Source: Brevibacillus migulae (lineage in GTDB: Bacteria > Bacillota > Bacilli > Brevibacillales > Brevibacillaceae). Taken from it: a stretch of 64,000 bases of DNA. The stretch is taken from positions 186,001 to 250,000 of the forward strand of contig NZ_SDKD01000004.1 in assembly GCF_004521915.1 (NCBI RefSeq). Direction: 5' to 3'. Both the position numbers and the translations under genes were made by a program. How positions within the stretch are numbered: the first letter of the stretch is position 1; each line of letters starts with the position of its first letter. The notes beneath the pieces are model-generated. The model had not been told where the DNA came from and did not search any database. It was given only the letters and a program-made list of their open reading frames with translations. Below, piece by piece: positions 42,300 to 52,254 of the stretch.

Positions 42300-43472
42300 T
42301 TATGCGTTGCGGATTGCAATTGCGTTTTTCTTTGCGGAAGTGCGCGTGATGGAGTACCACGCACACAGGAAAGCCAACAGCGTGAATATCCCGCCGACAG
42401 AGGCATTTGTCAGCACCGAATATTCGTCGATGACATAGCCGCCGATGGAAGAGCCAAGCGCGATGCCGAGATGCAGCGCGGAGTTGTTCAGGCTCTGCTG
42501 GATGTCAGACGTGTCCGGCGCGGATTCGATCAAATACGATTGCTGTGCAGGTGTGACCGCCCAGCTGAGCGCGCTCCAGACCATCATGACCGCGATAAAG
42601 AGCGGCAGGGAAAATGTCACCTGCGGCAGGGTAAACAGCACGACAGTAAAGAGTGCCACGATGGCCAGGATGCTCGGTCTCGAGCCCCATTTGTCCGCCG
42701 CCCAGCCGCCAACGCCGCCGCCTAACACAGCAGAGATCCCGAAGAGGAAGTAAAATATGCTGATCCAGGCTGCGTCGATATGCAGGGTGCTTTGCAGAAA
42801 CGGCGTCAGGTACGCGTATAACGTCAAATGCCCGGTCAGGAAGAAGAAAGAGGTCAGCTGTGCCGTCAGGATCTTCGGACTTTTCAAGGCACGAAGCTGC
42901 TCCCGCAACGGAATGACGGGCTTGGGCGCTGTTTTTTGCAAAAACGCAAACACTCCGAGCATCGAAAGCACCGTGAGTGCGGAGATCAGCAGAAAAATCA
43001 TCCGCCAGCCAAAATGGTTGCCGATCACCAGACCAATCGGAATGCCTAATACCAATGATGCGCTAATGCCCATAAAAATGATACCGATGGCTCGCGCGCG
43101 GTATTCCTCCTTCACGATGCCGGACGCCATGGTCACGCAGAGGATGACCAACAGCGAGCCACTCGCCGCAGATATGATCCGGGAGACCATGAGCAGCGCA
43201 AAGTTGGGGCTGACATAAGCAACCAGATTGCCGATCAAAAACACAAGCAGTGTCCAGAGCGTGAGCTTCTTCCGTTCCGTCTTTGCAGTCAATGTTAATA
43301 AAATCGGGGAAGCCAGTGCAAATACAAGGGAAAAGACACTGATGAGCTCTCCGGCTGTACTGATGGAGATCTGCAGGTCACCCGCGACCTGATCCAAAAT
43401 CCCGCCGATGATCAGCTCCACCATCCCGACGACAAAAGAAACGATGGCCATAATATAAATTCGAAAGTTCAT
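42300..43472 (-). CDS. pbuE: Purine base/nucleoside efflux MFS transporter (PbuE-like)
   Basis: 390 residues, twelve membrane helices. Extended similarity to B. subtilis PbuE is recognisable: GMVELIIGGIL, ISTAGELISVFSL, EYRARAIGIIFMGIS, ISIFYFLFGISAVLGG, PAQQSYLIESAPDTSDIQQS and GIALGSSIGGYV. PbuE exports adenine and hypoxanthine. It is upstream of deoD in the same direction, forming a purine salvage/export pair. In B. subtilis pbuE follows an adenine riboswitch; I looked on the minus strand upstream (43473-43680) and did not find the conserved purine-aptamer loops. Confidence 0.87.
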   Translation of the reverse strand: MNFRIYIMAIVSFVVGMVELIIGGILDQVAGDLQISISTAGELISVFSLVFALASPILLTLTAKTERKKLTLWTLLVFLIGNLVAYVSPNFALLMVSRIISAASGSLLVILCVTMASGIVKEEYRARAIGIIFMGISASLVLGIPIGLVIGNHFGWRMIFLLISALTVLSMLGVFAFLQKTAPKPVIPLREQLRALKSPKILTAQLTSFFFLTGHLTLYAYLTPFLQSTLHIDAAWISIFYFLFGISAVLGGGVGGWAADKWGSRPSILAIVALFTVVLFTLPQVTFSLPLFIAVMMVWSALSWAVTPAQQSYLIESAPDTSDIQQSLNNSALHLGIALGSSIGGYVIDEYSVLTNASVGGIFTLLAFLCAWYSITRTSAKKNAIAIRNA

Positions 43473-43686
43473 GGATGATGACCTCCTTTCTTTTGGAATA
43501 TGAATACACAGCTAAAAAGTTACCACCAACATAGTAACCTGATACGTGAATAAAGACAAGCAAAACGTTTAATGGATAAACATATTTTCCAAATGAGTTT
43601 TACAAAATTTCATAGTTTCTATGTATGCGGTTTCTTAATTCTGATAAAATAAAGGCACTTACTACTTTTTTTCATAGGAGATCGCT

Positions 43687-44631
43687 ATGGAGCCGGATAA
43701 ATTGAACAAAGTCATTGAAGCAGCCAAGCTCTATTATCTGCTCGACTATAACCAAAACGATATCGCGAAGATGCTGGGCGTCTCGCGTCCGACGGTTTCC
43801 CGCTTGCTGCAAACGGCGAAAAATGAGGGGATTGTGGAGATCAAAATCCGCGATTCCGTAGAAGATAGCCATAAGATCGCGAGCCAGCTTGAACAAAGGT
43901 TCAACTTGAAGAAAGCGATTGTCGTCTCCGTCCCGCAGTATGAGGACCACCTCATCAAAAACTACCTGGGGGAAAAGGCAGCCGCCTATTTGCATGAGAT
44001 CGTCAAGGACGGGGACATCATCGGGGTAACCTGGGGGACGACCCTGTATCATGTAGCGATCGATCTCAAGCAATCATTCGTGAAGGATGTCAAAGTCGTC
44101 CAGTTAAAAGGCGGCGTCAGCCATTCCGAGACACATACCTATGCTTCGGAAATTTTGTACCTCTTCGGCAAAGCGTTCAACACGAGTCCGCTCCATCTGC
44201 CCCTTCCCGCCATCGTCGATCATGTGGTGGTCAAGCAGGCCATGGAAGCGGACCGCCATATCCGCAAGATCATTGAGACGGGAAAACAGGCCAATATCGC
44301 CATGTTCACATGCGGTCCGATCAAGTCAGAGTCTTTACTATTCCAGCTCGGATACTTCACGGATGAGGATCTGCAAATGCTGTATTCCAAGGCAGTCGGC
44401 GACATTTGTTCGCGTTTTTTCGATAAGGACGGAAACATTTGCAACGAAAGCCTGAATGAACGAACGTTGGGCATTGATTTGGAAGAGTTCAAAAAGAAAG
44501 AGTATTCCATCCTGGTGGCAGGCGGGGCGCAAAAAATCGATGGCATCCACGGGGCGCTCAAAGGGGAATATGCCAATGTGCTGATTACCGACCAATATAC
44601 GGCACAATTTTTGTTAGACAAGGAGAAATAA
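43687..44631 (+). CDS. deoR: Deoxyribonucleoside regulator DeoR (SorC family)
   Basis: 314 residues. An N-terminal HTH (NQNDIAKMLGVSRPTVSRLLQTAKNEGIVEIKI) and a C-terminal SorC sugar-phosphate domain with GVTWGTTLYHVA and LVAGGAQKIDGIHGAL. This matches B. subtilis DeoR, which binds deoxyribose-5-phosphate and represses the dra-nupC-pdp operon. The gene lies immediately upstream of pdp-deoC-cdd-nupC and behind a terminator; direct repeats in the pdp promoter are its candidate sites. Confidence 0.93.
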   Translation: MEPDKLNKVIEAAKLYYLLDYNQNDIAKMLGVSRPTVSRLLQTAKNEGIVEIKIRDSVEDSHKIASQLEQRFNLKKAIVVSVPQYEDHLIKNYLGEKAAAYLHEIVKDGDIIGVTWGTTLYHVAIDLKQSFVKDVKVVQLKGGVSHSETHTYASEILYLFGKAFNTSPLHLPLPAIVDHVVVKQAMEADRHIRKIIETGKQANIAMFTCGPIKSESLLFQLGYFTDEDLQMLYSKAVGDICSRFFDKDGNICNESLNERTLGIDLEEFKKKEYSILVAGGAQKIDGIHGALKGEYANVLITDQYTAQFLLDKEK

Positions 44632-44641
44632 GCATAAGCTA

Positions 44642-44676
44642 TAATACCTCTGCCTAAAATGGAAGAGGTATTTTCT
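44642..44676 (+). terminator. Intrinsic terminator after deoR
   Basis: AATACCTCT / AGAGGTATT stem with TTTTCTTTT. Confidence 0.85.
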
Positions 44677-44698
44677 TTTCACATTTCTGTCAAAGATC

Positions 44699-44750
44699 TT
44701 TACAAATGTTCAATACTAAATTTACATTTGTTCAAATCGTGTGCTATAGT
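44699..44750 (+). promoter_or_regulatory. deo operon promoter with DeoR-type direct repeats
   Basis: Direct repeats TTTACAAATGTTCAAT (44699) and TTTACATTTGTTCAAAT (44721), 22 bp apart (two helical turns). The second contains the -35 TTACAT (44722-44727), 17 bp from the -10 TATAGT (44745-44750). TTCAAT-type repeats are what DeoR binds in B. subtilis. Confidence 0.7.
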
Positions 44751-44778
44751 TAGCTTGTACATGTACACGGACGAAAAA

Positions 44779-44792
44779 TGAAAGCGGTAACG
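44779..44792 (+). promoter_or_regulatory. Catabolite-responsive element (cre)
   Basis: TGAAAGCGGTAACG matches the consensus TGWAANCGNTNWCA at 13 of 14 positions, just downstream of the deo promoter. CcpA-mediated roadblock is expected, as for the B. subtilis deo operon. Confidence 0.75.
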
Positions 44793-44824
44793 TCGACTGA
44801 ACAATATATCTGGGAGGCGCTCTT

Positions 44825-46126
44825 ATGCGAATGGTGGATGTCATTGAAAAGAAACGGAACGGCCAGGAATTAAGCAAGGCCGAGATTGACTTTTTGATTG
44901 AAGGCTATACGAACAGATCGATTCCGGATTATCAGATGTCAGCTTTTGCGATGGCGGTCTTTTTCCAAGGCATGACCAAGGATGAACGTGTCTACCTGAC
45001 CGAAGCCATGGTGAAGTCCGGCGATCAGATTGATCTGTCCGCGATCGAGGGGATCAAGGTCGACAAGCACAGTACGGGAGGCGTAGGTGACACCACTACG
45101 CTGGTGCTTGCCCCACTCGTGGCGGCGCTGGGTGTGCCGGTAGCCAAGATGTCGGGACGCGGTCTCGGCCATACGGGCGGTACCATCGACAAGCTGGAAT
45201 CCGTTCCGGGCTTCCATGTGGAGATTACCAATGACGAATTCCTCCGGTTGGTCAACACCAACAAAATCGCGGTGATTGGACAGAGCGCCAACTTGACCCC
45301 AGCAGATAAAAAGCTGTATGCCTTGCGTGATGTGACGGCAACAGTGGATTCCATTCCGCTGATCGCCAGCTCCATCATGAGTAAAAAAATTGCAGCGGGT
45401 GCGGACGCCATCGTGCTGGACGTGAAAACCGGCAGCGGCGCTTTCATGAAGAGCCTCGAGGATGCCGAAGAGCTGGCAAAAGCCATGGTAGACATCGGCA
45501 ACGGTGTCGGCCGCAATACCAAGGCGATCATTTCCGATATGAGTCAGCCCTTAGGCTTTGCGATCGGGAACGCGCTGGAAGTGAAAGAAGCAATCGATAC
45601 TTTGCAAGGGAAAGGTCCAGCAGACTTGCATGAACTCTCCCTGGTGCTGGGCAGTCACATGGTCACGCTGGCAGGCAAAGCGGCCTCGCTCGAGGAAGCG
45701 CGTGCGATGCTGGAAGAAGTGATGCGCAACGGAAAAGCGCTGGAAGCTTTCAAAACGTTCCTGGCTTCGCAAGGTGGAGATGCATCTGTCGTAGACGACC
45801 CATCCAAGCTGCCAACGGCGAAATATTTGATTGAAGTGCCTGCAAAAGCGGGTGGATACGTCTCCGCGATTACCGCGGAGGAAATCGGAGTTGCCGCAAT
45901 GATGCTCGGCGCTGGTCGACTCACGAAAGAGTCTCCGATTGATCTGGCGGTAGGGATCGTCCTGCATAAAAAAGTAGGGGATTCTGTCCAAGCAGGAGAA
46001 GCGCTCGTCACGATTCACAGCAACAATGAACAAGTCGCGGAAGTCATGGAGAAGGTCTATGGCGCCTATCAGATTGTCAGCGAAAAGGTAACGCCGCCTA
46101 CGCTCATCTATAAAGAAATTCACTAA
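44825..46126 (+). CDS. pdp: Pyrimidine-nucleoside phosphorylase
   Basis: 433 residues starting ATG 44825 (GGGAGGCGC upstream). [49 protein letters not shown] region holds the phosphate and substrate loops of the thymidine/pyrimidine phosphorylase family; here [11 protein letters not shown] and [11 protein letters not shown] are visible. [12 protein letters not shown] belongs to the C-terminal domain. It splits uridine, thymidine and deoxyuridine with phosphate. First gene of the pdp-deoC-cdd-nupC operon. Confidence 0.96.
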   Translation: MRMVDVIEKKRNGQELSKAEIDFLIEGYTNRSIPDYQMSAFAMAVFFQGMTKDERVYLTEAMVKSGDQIDLSAIEGIKVDKHSTGGVGDTTTLVLAPLVAALGVPVAKMSGRGLGHTGGTIDKLESVPGFHVEITNDEFLRLVNTNKIAVIGQSANLTPADKKLYALRDVTATVDSIPLIASSIMSKKIAAGADAIVLDVKTGSGAFMKSLEDAEELAKAMVDIGNGVGRNTKAIISDMSQPLGFAIGNALEVKEAIDTLQGKGPADLHELSLVLGSHMVTLAGKAASLEEARAMLEEVMRNGKALEAFKTFLASQGGDASVVDDPSKLPTAKYLIEVPAKAGGYVSAITAEEIGVAAMMLGAGRLTKESPIDLAVGIVLHKKVGDSVQAGEALVTIHSNNEQVAEVMEKVYGAYQIVSEKVTPPTLIYKEIH

Positions 46127-46160
46127 AGCGCAGAATGCGACGAAAGGGAGAGTAAAGAAT

Positions 46161-46835
46161 ATGACCATCCAATTGGCAAAAATGATTGACCACACCTTGC
46201 TCAAGGCAAATGCAACGGAAGCGGAAATCGTCAAATTGGCAGAAGAAGCGAAAACGTATCGTTTTGCCTCCGTTTGCGTGAATCCTACCTGGGTGAAGAA
46301 GGCGGCGGAAATTTTGAAGGATACGCCGGATGTGAAAGTTTGCACCGTCATCGGCTTTCCTTTGGGAGCAACCACAAAAGAAGTCAAAGCGTTTGAAACA
46401 ACCAATGCGATTGAAAACGGGGCTACCGAGGTTGATATGGTAATTAATGTCGGAGCGCTCAAAGATAAGCAATATGAAGTGGTAGAAGCTGACATTAAGG
46501 CAGTGGTAACGGCTGCAAAAGGGAAGGCGCTCACCAAGGTGATCTTGGAAACCGCACTCTTGACCAAGGAAGAAATCGAGATCGCATGCCAGCTGTCGGT
46601 GAAGGCTGGAGCCGATTTTGTGAAAACATCTACCGGCTTCTCGACTGGCGGTGCGACGGTGGAAGATATCGCGTTGATGAGAAAAACTGTTGGACCAAAT
46701 GTAGGAGTGAAAGCTTCTGGCGGCGTTCGCAGCCTGGAAGATGCCATGGCGATGGTGGAAGCAGGGGCAAATCGCATTGGCGCGAGCTCCGGAGTTGCCA
46801 TCATGCAGGGACAATCGTCCTCCTCCTCTTACTAA
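46161..46835 (+). CDS. deoC: Deoxyribose-phosphate aldolase
   Basis: 224 residues. MIDHTLLK at the start and the Schiff-base lysine in [15 protein letters not shown] identify DeoC, which cleaves deoxyribose-5-phosphate to acetaldehyde and glyceraldehyde-3-phosphate. The VKASGGVRS lysine is also present. It removes the DeoR inducer, completing feedback. Spacing to pdp is 34 bp. A hairpin CGGGTT...AACCCG without T-run at 46862-46892 separates it from cdd and may stabilise the upstream RNA. Confidence 0.96.
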   Translation: MTIQLAKMIDHTLLKANATEAEIVKLAEEAKTYRFASVCVNPTWVKKAAEILKDTPDVKVCTVIGFPLGATTKEVKAFETTNAIENGATEVDMVINVGALKDKQYEVVEADIKAVVTAAKGKALTKVILETALLTKEEIEIACQLSVKAGADFVKTSTGFSTGGATVEDIALMRKTVGPNVGVKASGGVRSLEDAMAMVEAGANRIGASSGVAIMQGQSSSSSY

Positions 46836-46936
46836 TCGAATAAAAGCTGGTTAGTCGGAATCGGGTTCACACTCCACCGTGGGTGGAACCCGTTCCAAAC
46901 GCTTTACAAAATCGTGCGAAGACTGGGGAATCAGCC

Positions 46937-47335
46937 ATGAATACTGAGAAATTGGTAGCGCAAGCGATCGAAGCCCGTAAAAAAGCGTATACTCCTTATT
47001 CCAACTTCAAAGTAGGGGCAGCCGTCCTTACTGCCAATCAGGAAGTTTTTCTTGGGTGCAACGTCGAAAATGCGTCCTACGGCTTGACCAATTGCGCGGA
47101 ACGAACAGCGATTTTTAAGGCTGTTTCGGAAGGGGAACAAGAGATTGTGGCCATCGCCATCGTCGGAGATACGCCAGGTCCCGTCTCGCCGTGCGGAGCG
47201 TGCCGTCAAGTGATCGCGGAATTTGCGACAGAACAGACGAAAGTGATTTTGGCCAATCTGAAGGGAGACGTACAAGAGACGTCTATTCAGGAATTGCTGC
47301 CTGGGTATTTTACAGCCAAAGATATGGAGAAATAA
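46937..47335 (+). CDS. cdd: Cytidine deaminase
   Basis: 132 residues from ATG 46937; the frame is open from 46883 without a ribosome site. Zinc ligands and catalytic Glu are in NCAERTAI and PCGACRQV, the tetrameric Cdd signature. It converts cytidine and deoxycytidine to the uridine forms, feeding pdp. Third gene of the deo operon. Confidence 0.95.
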   Translation: MNTEKLVAQAIEARKKAYTPYSNFKVGAAVLTANQEVFLGCNVENASYGLTNCAERTAIFKAVSEGEQEIVAIAIVGDTPGPVSPCGACRQVIAEFATEQTKVILANLKGDVQETSIQELLPGYFTAKDMEK

Positions 47336-47415
47336 GCGAACAGGATGCCATTGAACCCTATCGTTGAAAGCGGATACAAGGAAAAATGCAGATGAGCATC
47401 TGAGTGGAGGACAAC

Positions 47416-48597
47416 ATGAACTATCTAATCTCGATCGTCGGACTAGTCGTCGTTATCGCTCTGGCTTTGATCGTGAGTAATGACCGCAAAAAGGTGAAAA
47501 TCAAACCGATTCTGGTCATGATTGTGGTACAGCTGCTGTTGGCGGGATTGCTGCTCAACACGCATTTCGGATTGATTCTGATCAAAGGAATCGCAGAGGT
47601 GTTCAACAAACTGCTGGAATATGCGAATGAAGGGGTAAGCTTCGTCTTTGGCGGTATTGCCAATGAAGGACAAGCTCCGTTTTTCTTGGGCGTCCTCTTG
47701 CCAATCGTGTTCATTTCCGTCTTGATCGGGATATTCCAGCATCTCAAGATTCTGCCGTTCCTCATGAAAGGGATCGGGCTGTTGCTCAGCAAGATCAATG
47801 GCATGGGGAAATTGGAATCGTACAATGCCGTGGCTTCCGCGATGGTCGGACAGTCGGAAGTATTCATTACCGTGAAAAAACAATTGGGGGCGCTTCCGCC
47901 TCATCGTCTCTACACGTTGTGTGCATCGGCCATGTCGACCGTGTCCATGTCGATCGTGGGTGCATACATGACGATGATCGAACCGAAATACGTAGTCACC
48001 GCTATTGTGGTCAATCTATTTGGAGGATTCATTATCTCGTCCATCGTCAATCCATATACAGTGGAGGCAAGCGAAGATATTTTGGAAGTGCAAGAGGAGC
48101 ACAAGCAATCGTTCTTTGAAATGCTCGGGGAATACATCATGGACGGGTTCAAGGTAGCAATCATCGTCGGCGCCATGCTGATCGGTTTTGTCGGGTTGAT
48201 GGCAGCGATTAACCATACGTTTGCGTTGCTTTTCGGCGTATCGTTCCAGCAATTGATCGGCTATATTTTTGCTCCGGTTGCCATCATTATGGGCGTGCCG
48301 TTGGCAGAATCGGTGCAAGCGGGTGGAATTATGGCGACGAAGCTGATTACGAATGAATTCGTCGCGATGATGGATCTGATGAAAGTGGCGCCGACCATGA
48401 GCGAGCGCACGCTGGGTATCATCTCCGTCTTCCTGGTTTCCTTCGCCAACTTCTCCTCGATCGGGATCATTGCCGGAGCGGTGAAGGGTCTTAATGAGAA
48501 GCAAGGAAACGTAGTTGCACGATTTGGGCTCAAGCTGCTTTACGGGGCCACGCTGGTCAGCGTCTTGTCTGGCGTGATTGTCAGCTTTGTATTGTAA
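47416..48597 (+). CDS. nupC: Concentrative nucleoside transporter NupC
   Basis: 393 residues from ATG 47416 (GTGGAGG upstream). [14 protein letters not shown], the conserved [30 protein letters not shown] region and [16 protein letters not shown] are CNT-family motifs around the nucleoside site. It imports pyrimidine nucleosides with protons or sodium. Last gene of the operon, ending at a T-rich terminator. Confidence 0.95.
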   Translation: MNYLISIVGLVVVIALALIVSNDRKKVKIKPILVMIVVQLLLAGLLLNTHFGLILIKGIAEVFNKLLEYANEGVSFVFGGIANEGQAPFFLGVLLPIVFISVLIGIFQHLKILPFLMKGIGLLLSKINGMGKLESYNAVASAMVGQSEVFITVKKQLGALPPHRLYTLCASAMSTVSMSIVGAYMTMIEPKYVVTAIVVNLFGGFIISSIVNPYTVEASEDILEVQEEHKQSFFEMLGEYIMDGFKVAIIVGAMLIGFVGLMAAINHTFALLFGVSFQQLIGYIFAPVAIIMGVPLAESVQAGGIMATKLITNEFVAMMDLMKVAPTMSERTLGIISVFLVSFANFSSIGIIAGAVKGLNEKQGNVVARFGLKLLYGATLVSVLSGVIVSFVL

Positions 48598-48610
48598 TCA
48601 CAATGAGAAA

Positions 48611-48661
48611 AAAGAAAAGCATTTCCTCTGCGAGATCAAGGAATTGCTTTTTCTTTTTTTT
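48611..48661 (+). terminator. Intrinsic terminator after nupC
   Basis: AAAAGCATTTCC / GGAATTGCTTTTT stem with a long T-run. Confidence 0.8.
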
Positions 48662-48703
48662 TCAATAGCCAACAACATGAGGATACAAGGAAGGATCTTA
48701 AAA

Positions 48704-49354
48704 ATGAGTTATGTAGGATTATTGCTTTCCGGAGCAGCGCTATTTTTGAACAGTCTGGTGATGGCGGGTAAGGCCGATGGAAAAAGCGCGGGGGTTTTCA
48801 ATTTGTTTGTCGGCGTCTTGCAGATCGTCATCCCGTTCTACCTGATAACCGTATCGGATCAAAGTCATTGGACGATTTATCAATATGCGGCGACGTTTCT
48901 ATTTGGCTTAACGTATTTGTACGTGGGGGTCACTTCTTGCAAAGGGCTGGAGGGAAATGGGTTAGGCTGGTTTTCCTTGTGGGTCTCGGTGATCGCACTG
49001 GTGTATACACTGGTCTCGGTGGTTCATTTTCATGACATGGTCGGCGCAATGACGTGGCTGATGTGGGCGTTCTTGTGGTTTCTCTTTTTCTTGGCAAATA
49101 CGCGGAAGCTTGCGATTCATGCCTATGTCGCGAAGGTGGCTTTTGTGCAATCGTGGGTGACCTTGACGATCCCGTCTTTGTTGTATTTCACGGGAGTATG
49201 GGGCACAGCGCTTGTCCAGCAGCTGTGGATCTATGTGTCTGCCCTTTCGATTGTATACTTTTTGGTGGAGCTGCTCGTCAGGCAAACGGCCAAGCATAAA
49301 GTCGGTCCTGCTAGACAACTAAAAATGAGAATCCCTGGAAGAAAGGATACCTAG
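48704..49354 (+). CDS. AmiS/UreI-family urea or amide channel
   Basis: 216 residues from ATG 48704 (GGAAGGATC upstream); the frame is open from 48578 but starts inside nupC. Six hydrophobic helices. VGLLLSGAALFLNSLVMAGKADGKSAGVFNLFVGVLQIVIP is the hallmark N-terminus of AmiS/UreI, including the aromatic/Gly residues of the urea pore. Relatives are proton-gated urea channels or amide transporters next to urease or amidase genes. Neither is in the window, although an agmatinase-like enzyme that makes urea is encoded 33 kb away. Confidence 0.83.
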   Translation: MSYVGLLLSGAALFLNSLVMAGKADGKSAGVFNLFVGVLQIVIPFYLITVSDQSHWTIYQYAATFLFGLTYLYVGVTSCKGLEGNGLGWFSLWVSVIALVYTLVSVVHFHDMVGAMTWLMWAFLWFLFFLANTRKLAIHAYVAKVAFVQSWVTLTIPSLLYFTGVWGTALVQQLWIYVSALSIVYFLVELLVRQTAKHKVGPARQLKMRIPGRKDT

Positions 49355-49400
49355 ACGATACGTTGGGTTCACGGCGTATTATAGGGCGTAATGGAGGGGA

Positions 49401-49434
49401 AACAGGGCTGTCGATTTATTCGGCAGCCTGTTTT
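49401..49434 (+). terminator. Intrinsic terminator after the UreI-like gene
   Basis: AACAGGGCTG / CAGCCTGTT stem with TTTT. Confidence 0.75.
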
Positions 49435-49520
49435 CGTTCAACCCTGAACAGATATTTGATACAATGACTGTGGAATGGAAAAAGAAGGATGCACAAAGAT
49501 CGAGATGCGGGGGTTGGGTC

Positions 49521-50654
49521 ATGTTATGTCTCCATTGTAATTATAAAAATCCGGCTGACGCCAAGTTCTGTGCGGAATGCGGCAGCACAGTAGGGGTTCC
49601 AGATCAGCAAAGCAGCACGGAACACAAGCTGCGAACCGCTTTTTCGGATATTGCCAACAAAATCAATCAAGCGGCGGGAGTGGAGACGCCTGTTGAGTTA
49701 AATCTGCGCGAGGTATTTTCCAAGGTCTTTGCCAGACATTCGGAGGAGGAAGCAGAGCGGCTGTTTTTCGTCGGGACTTCCCATACCACGCCGGATATCG
49801 ACCAAATCGTCGATTCATGGCCAAAGCCGTGGCTTTTTGCGCGGATCTTCGCTCTTGTGGCATTTGCGTATTTTGGCCTTTATATGGGACTCGATTGGTA
49901 TGAAAATATCAACTTTTTACCCGGACTCATCATGCTTGGCTCTTTTATGGTGCCGTTCACGATTCTGATTTTCTTCTGGGAAATGAATGCGCCGCAAAAC
50001 ATCTCCATTTATAAAATCATCAAGATGCTGTTTGTGGGCGGTGTGCTCTCACTGGTCACGGCTGTTTTTCTATACGACAAAATCGGGAACAGCGGCAACG
50101 TCCTGTTCATCGGGATCGTGGAGGAAGTGGCGAAGCTGATCGCGGTGCTCTGGTTCCTGCGCGGGAACAAATACAAATACGTGTTGAACGGTCTGCTGGT
50201 CGGCGCTGCCGTAGGAACCGGTTTTGCCGCCTTTGAATCTGCCGGATATGCGTTTCAGATGCTGATGATGGGCGACCTGGAATTGATGTACAGCACCATC
50301 TTCTGGCGGGGAGTGTTGGCTCCGGGCGGACATATCGTCTGGGCCGCTTTGTCGGGCGCCGCTCTGTGTATGGCGAAAAGGGAACGGAAATTCACGCTGC
50401 TGAGCCTGGGAGACATCCGATTTTTACGGATTTTCGGAATCGTCATCTTGCTGCATATCTTGTGGGATTTACCGTTGCCGTTCATTTCGGAGCTGCCGAT
50501 CGTGCAATTGCTGTTGACTGTTATTTCCTGGGTAATCGCTTTTGCCGTCATCAATAGCGGGTTGAAAGAAATTTCCCAGCTCAAGCATCAACCCCTTGCG
50601 ATCGCAGATACCGTACATGACACAAATCAAGGGTATACGTCGCTGGACAGCTAA
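49521..50654 (+). CDS. PrsW-family intramembrane protease with N-terminal zinc ribbon
   Basis: 377 residues from ATG 49521. The first 20 residues contain CLHCNYKNPADAKFCAECG, a four-Cys zinc ribbon. A linker of about 90 residues follows, then eight or so membrane helices carrying the PrsW/CAAX-like motifs GIVEEVAKL (catalytic Glu pair), FAAFESAGYA, HIVWAALSGA and HILWD. PrsW of B. subtilis cleaves the anti-sigma factor RsiW. The zinc-ribbon version is a wider family with unknown substrates; no sigma/anti-sigma genes are adjacent. Confidence 0.87.
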   Translation: MLCLHCNYKNPADAKFCAECGSTVGVPDQQSSTEHKLRTAFSDIANKINQAAGVETPVELNLREVFSKVFARHSEEEAERLFFVGTSHTTPDIDQIVDSWPKPWLFARIFALVAFAYFGLYMGLDWYENINFLPGLIMLGSFMVPFTILIFFWEMNAPQNISIYKIIKMLFVGGVLSLVTAVFLYDKIGNSGNVLFIGIVEEVAKLIAVLWFLRGNKYKYVLNGLLVGAAVGTGFAAFESAGYAFQMLMMGDLELMYSTIFWRGVLAPGGHIVWAALSGAALCMAKRERKFTLLSLGDIRFLRIFGIVILLHILWDLPLPFISELPIVQLLLTVISWVIAFAVINSGLKEISQLKHQPLAIADTVHDTNQGYTSLDS

Positions 50655-50661
50655 TTGGTTA

Positions 50662-50698
50662 AACGGTCTTCGTGCAGCATGCAAAGAAGGCCGTTTTT
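50662..50698 (+). terminator. Intrinsic terminator after the PrsW-like gene
   Basis: AACGGTCTTC / GAAGGCCGTT stem with TTTTT. Confidence 0.8.
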
Positions 50699-50790
50699 CA
50701 TTCGTTCCTCATAACGCTTTCCTCAAATGTCTCTCTGTGATAGAGTTCAATAAGTTACGCCGTTTAGGGAGAAAGGATGGTTGAAAGACA

Positions 50791-52146
50791 ATGTATCAAA
50801 CACATTCATGGAAAGATAAAATACGGCAATTGCTGACCGTCCTGTTGCCGATTCTCGTGACACAGCTGGCGTTGTTTTCGATGACCTTTTTCGATACCAT
50901 CATGTCCGGAAACGCCAGTCCAACCGACTTGGCAGGGGTGGCGATCGGTTCCAGTCTGTGGGTGCCGATTCAGGCGGGCCTTACCGGGATCTTGCTCGCA
51001 GTAACGCCGATTGTGGCCCAAATGATCGGAGCGAATCGTCGTGATGAAGTGCCGTTTACCATCATCCAGGCAATGTATTTTTCCGTGGCGATTGCGATCA
51101 CTGTATTGCTGGCAGGCGCCTTTGCACTTGATCCGATCTTGAACAGGATGAATGTAGAGCCGGCTGTCCACGATATCGCGAGGGGCTTCCTGCATGCGTT
51201 GGCGATCGGGATCATCCCGATGTTTATGTATACGGTATTTCGCTGCTTTATCGATGCGCTCGGCTTGACCAGAATCACCATGTTGATCACGCTGCTTTCG
51301 CTGCCGATCAATGTGGCGCTGAACTATCTGCTCATTTTTGGGAAACTGGGCTTTCCTCGCCTCGGCGGGATCGGAGCAGGGTATGCGTCGGCTATTACAT
51401 ACTGGTGTATTTTGTTGATTAGCGTGTATGTCGTACATCGTGTCGAACCATTTACGCAATATGCGATCTTCTCGCGCTTTTACCGAATTTCTTTGCGCGC
51501 TTGGAAGGAACTGCTCCGGTTGGGGGTTCCGATTGGATTCACGATCTTTTTTGAGGTGAGCATTTTCGCGGCCGTCACATTGTTAATGAGCAACTTCGAT
51601 ACGGCTACGATTGCTGCCCATCAAGCTGCGATGAACTTCGCCTCGTTTATTTACATGGTGCCGATGAGCATTTCGATGGCCTTGACGATCTTGGTGGGCT
51701 TTGAGGTCGGGGCGCAGCGCTATAAAGATGCGAAGCAGTACAGCTATATGGGGATCGGCATCGCGCTTGTGCTTGCGTGTGTTTGCGGGGTAGGCCTGCT
51801 CATCTTTACCGAGCAGGTGGCGAGCTTTTATACCAATGATGCACATGTGCTGCAATTGGCGACGCATTTTCTGTTGTACTCCATCTTGTTTTTGCTGTCG
51901 GATGCCACCGCAGCGCCGATTCAAGGGATATTGCGCGGTTATAAGGATGTGACGGTGCCCTTTATCGCAGCGCTGGTCTCTTATTGGGTCATTGGACTTC
52001 CGCTAGGCTATTACATGGCCAACTATACGGCTTGGGGCGCGACGGGTTACTGGATTGGTCTGATTTCAGGATTGGCTGCAGGGGCCGTGTTTTTGTTTGG
52101 GCGGTTGTTGTCCGTCCAGCGGCAAAGGGCAAAAGCGAAGGTCTGA
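50791..52146 (+). CDS. MATE-family multidrug efflux transporter
   Basis: 451 residues with twelve membrane helices in two MatE repeats. Each repeat has the family pattern: [32 protein letters not shown] early in repeat 1 and [26 protein letters not shown] in repeat 2. NorM-type exporters expel cationic drugs in exchange for Na+ or H+. The sequence is closest in feel to B. subtilis YojI. Monocistronic. Confidence 0.92.
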   Translation: MYQTHSWKDKIRQLLTVLLPILVTQLALFSMTFFDTIMSGNASPTDLAGVAIGSSLWVPIQAGLTGILLAVTPIVAQMIGANRRDEVPFTIIQAMYFSVAIAITVLLAGAFALDPILNRMNVEPAVHDIARGFLHALAIGIIPMFMYTVFRCFIDALGLTRITMLITLLSLPINVALNYLLIFGKLGFPRLGGIGAGYASAITYWCILLISVYVVHRVEPFTQYAIFSRFYRISLRAWKELLRLGVPIGFTIFFEVSIFAAVTLLMSNFDTATIAAHQAAMNFASFIYMVPMSISMALTILVGFEVGAQRYKDAKQYSYMGIGIALVLACVCGVGLLIFTEQVASFYTNDAHVLQLATHFLLYSILFLLSDATAAPIQGILRGYKDVTVPFIAALVSYWVIGLPLGYYMANYTAWGATGYWIGLISGLAAGAVFLFGRLLSVQRQRAKAKV

Positions 52147-52163
52147 TTTACAGAAAAAGGGTT

Positions 52164-52185
52164 TGTCAAGTAAAGATTGTGTAAA
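52164..52185 (-). promoter_or_regulatory. Possible PhoP box upstream of the nucleotidase
   Basis: On the minus strand TTTACA-N5-TTTACT, 11-bp periodicity as in PhoP direct repeats (TTWACA-N5). Phosphate-scavenging nucleotidases such as YfkN belong to the Pho regulon in B. subtilis. Only two repeats are visible. Confidence 0.35.
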
Positions 52186-52254
52186 TTTTCCTAGTAGGGT
52201 AGTCTAGTAAAGTGAGGAAACGACTACCAAGTGAGGAAAAGAGGGGAAGTAGAG

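Noticed and set aside
43473..43686. Adenine riboswitch expected upstream of the PbuE-like gene
   Set aside because: I looked on the minus strand for the conserved purine-aptamer loops and found none. Only a short GTTAC/GTAAC hairpin at 43520-43538 is present, too weak to call.
46862..46892. Transcription terminator between deoC and cdd
   Set aside because: The CGGGTT/AACCCG hairpin is not followed by a T-run, and cdd and nupC continue in the same operon; it is at most an RNA-stabilising element.
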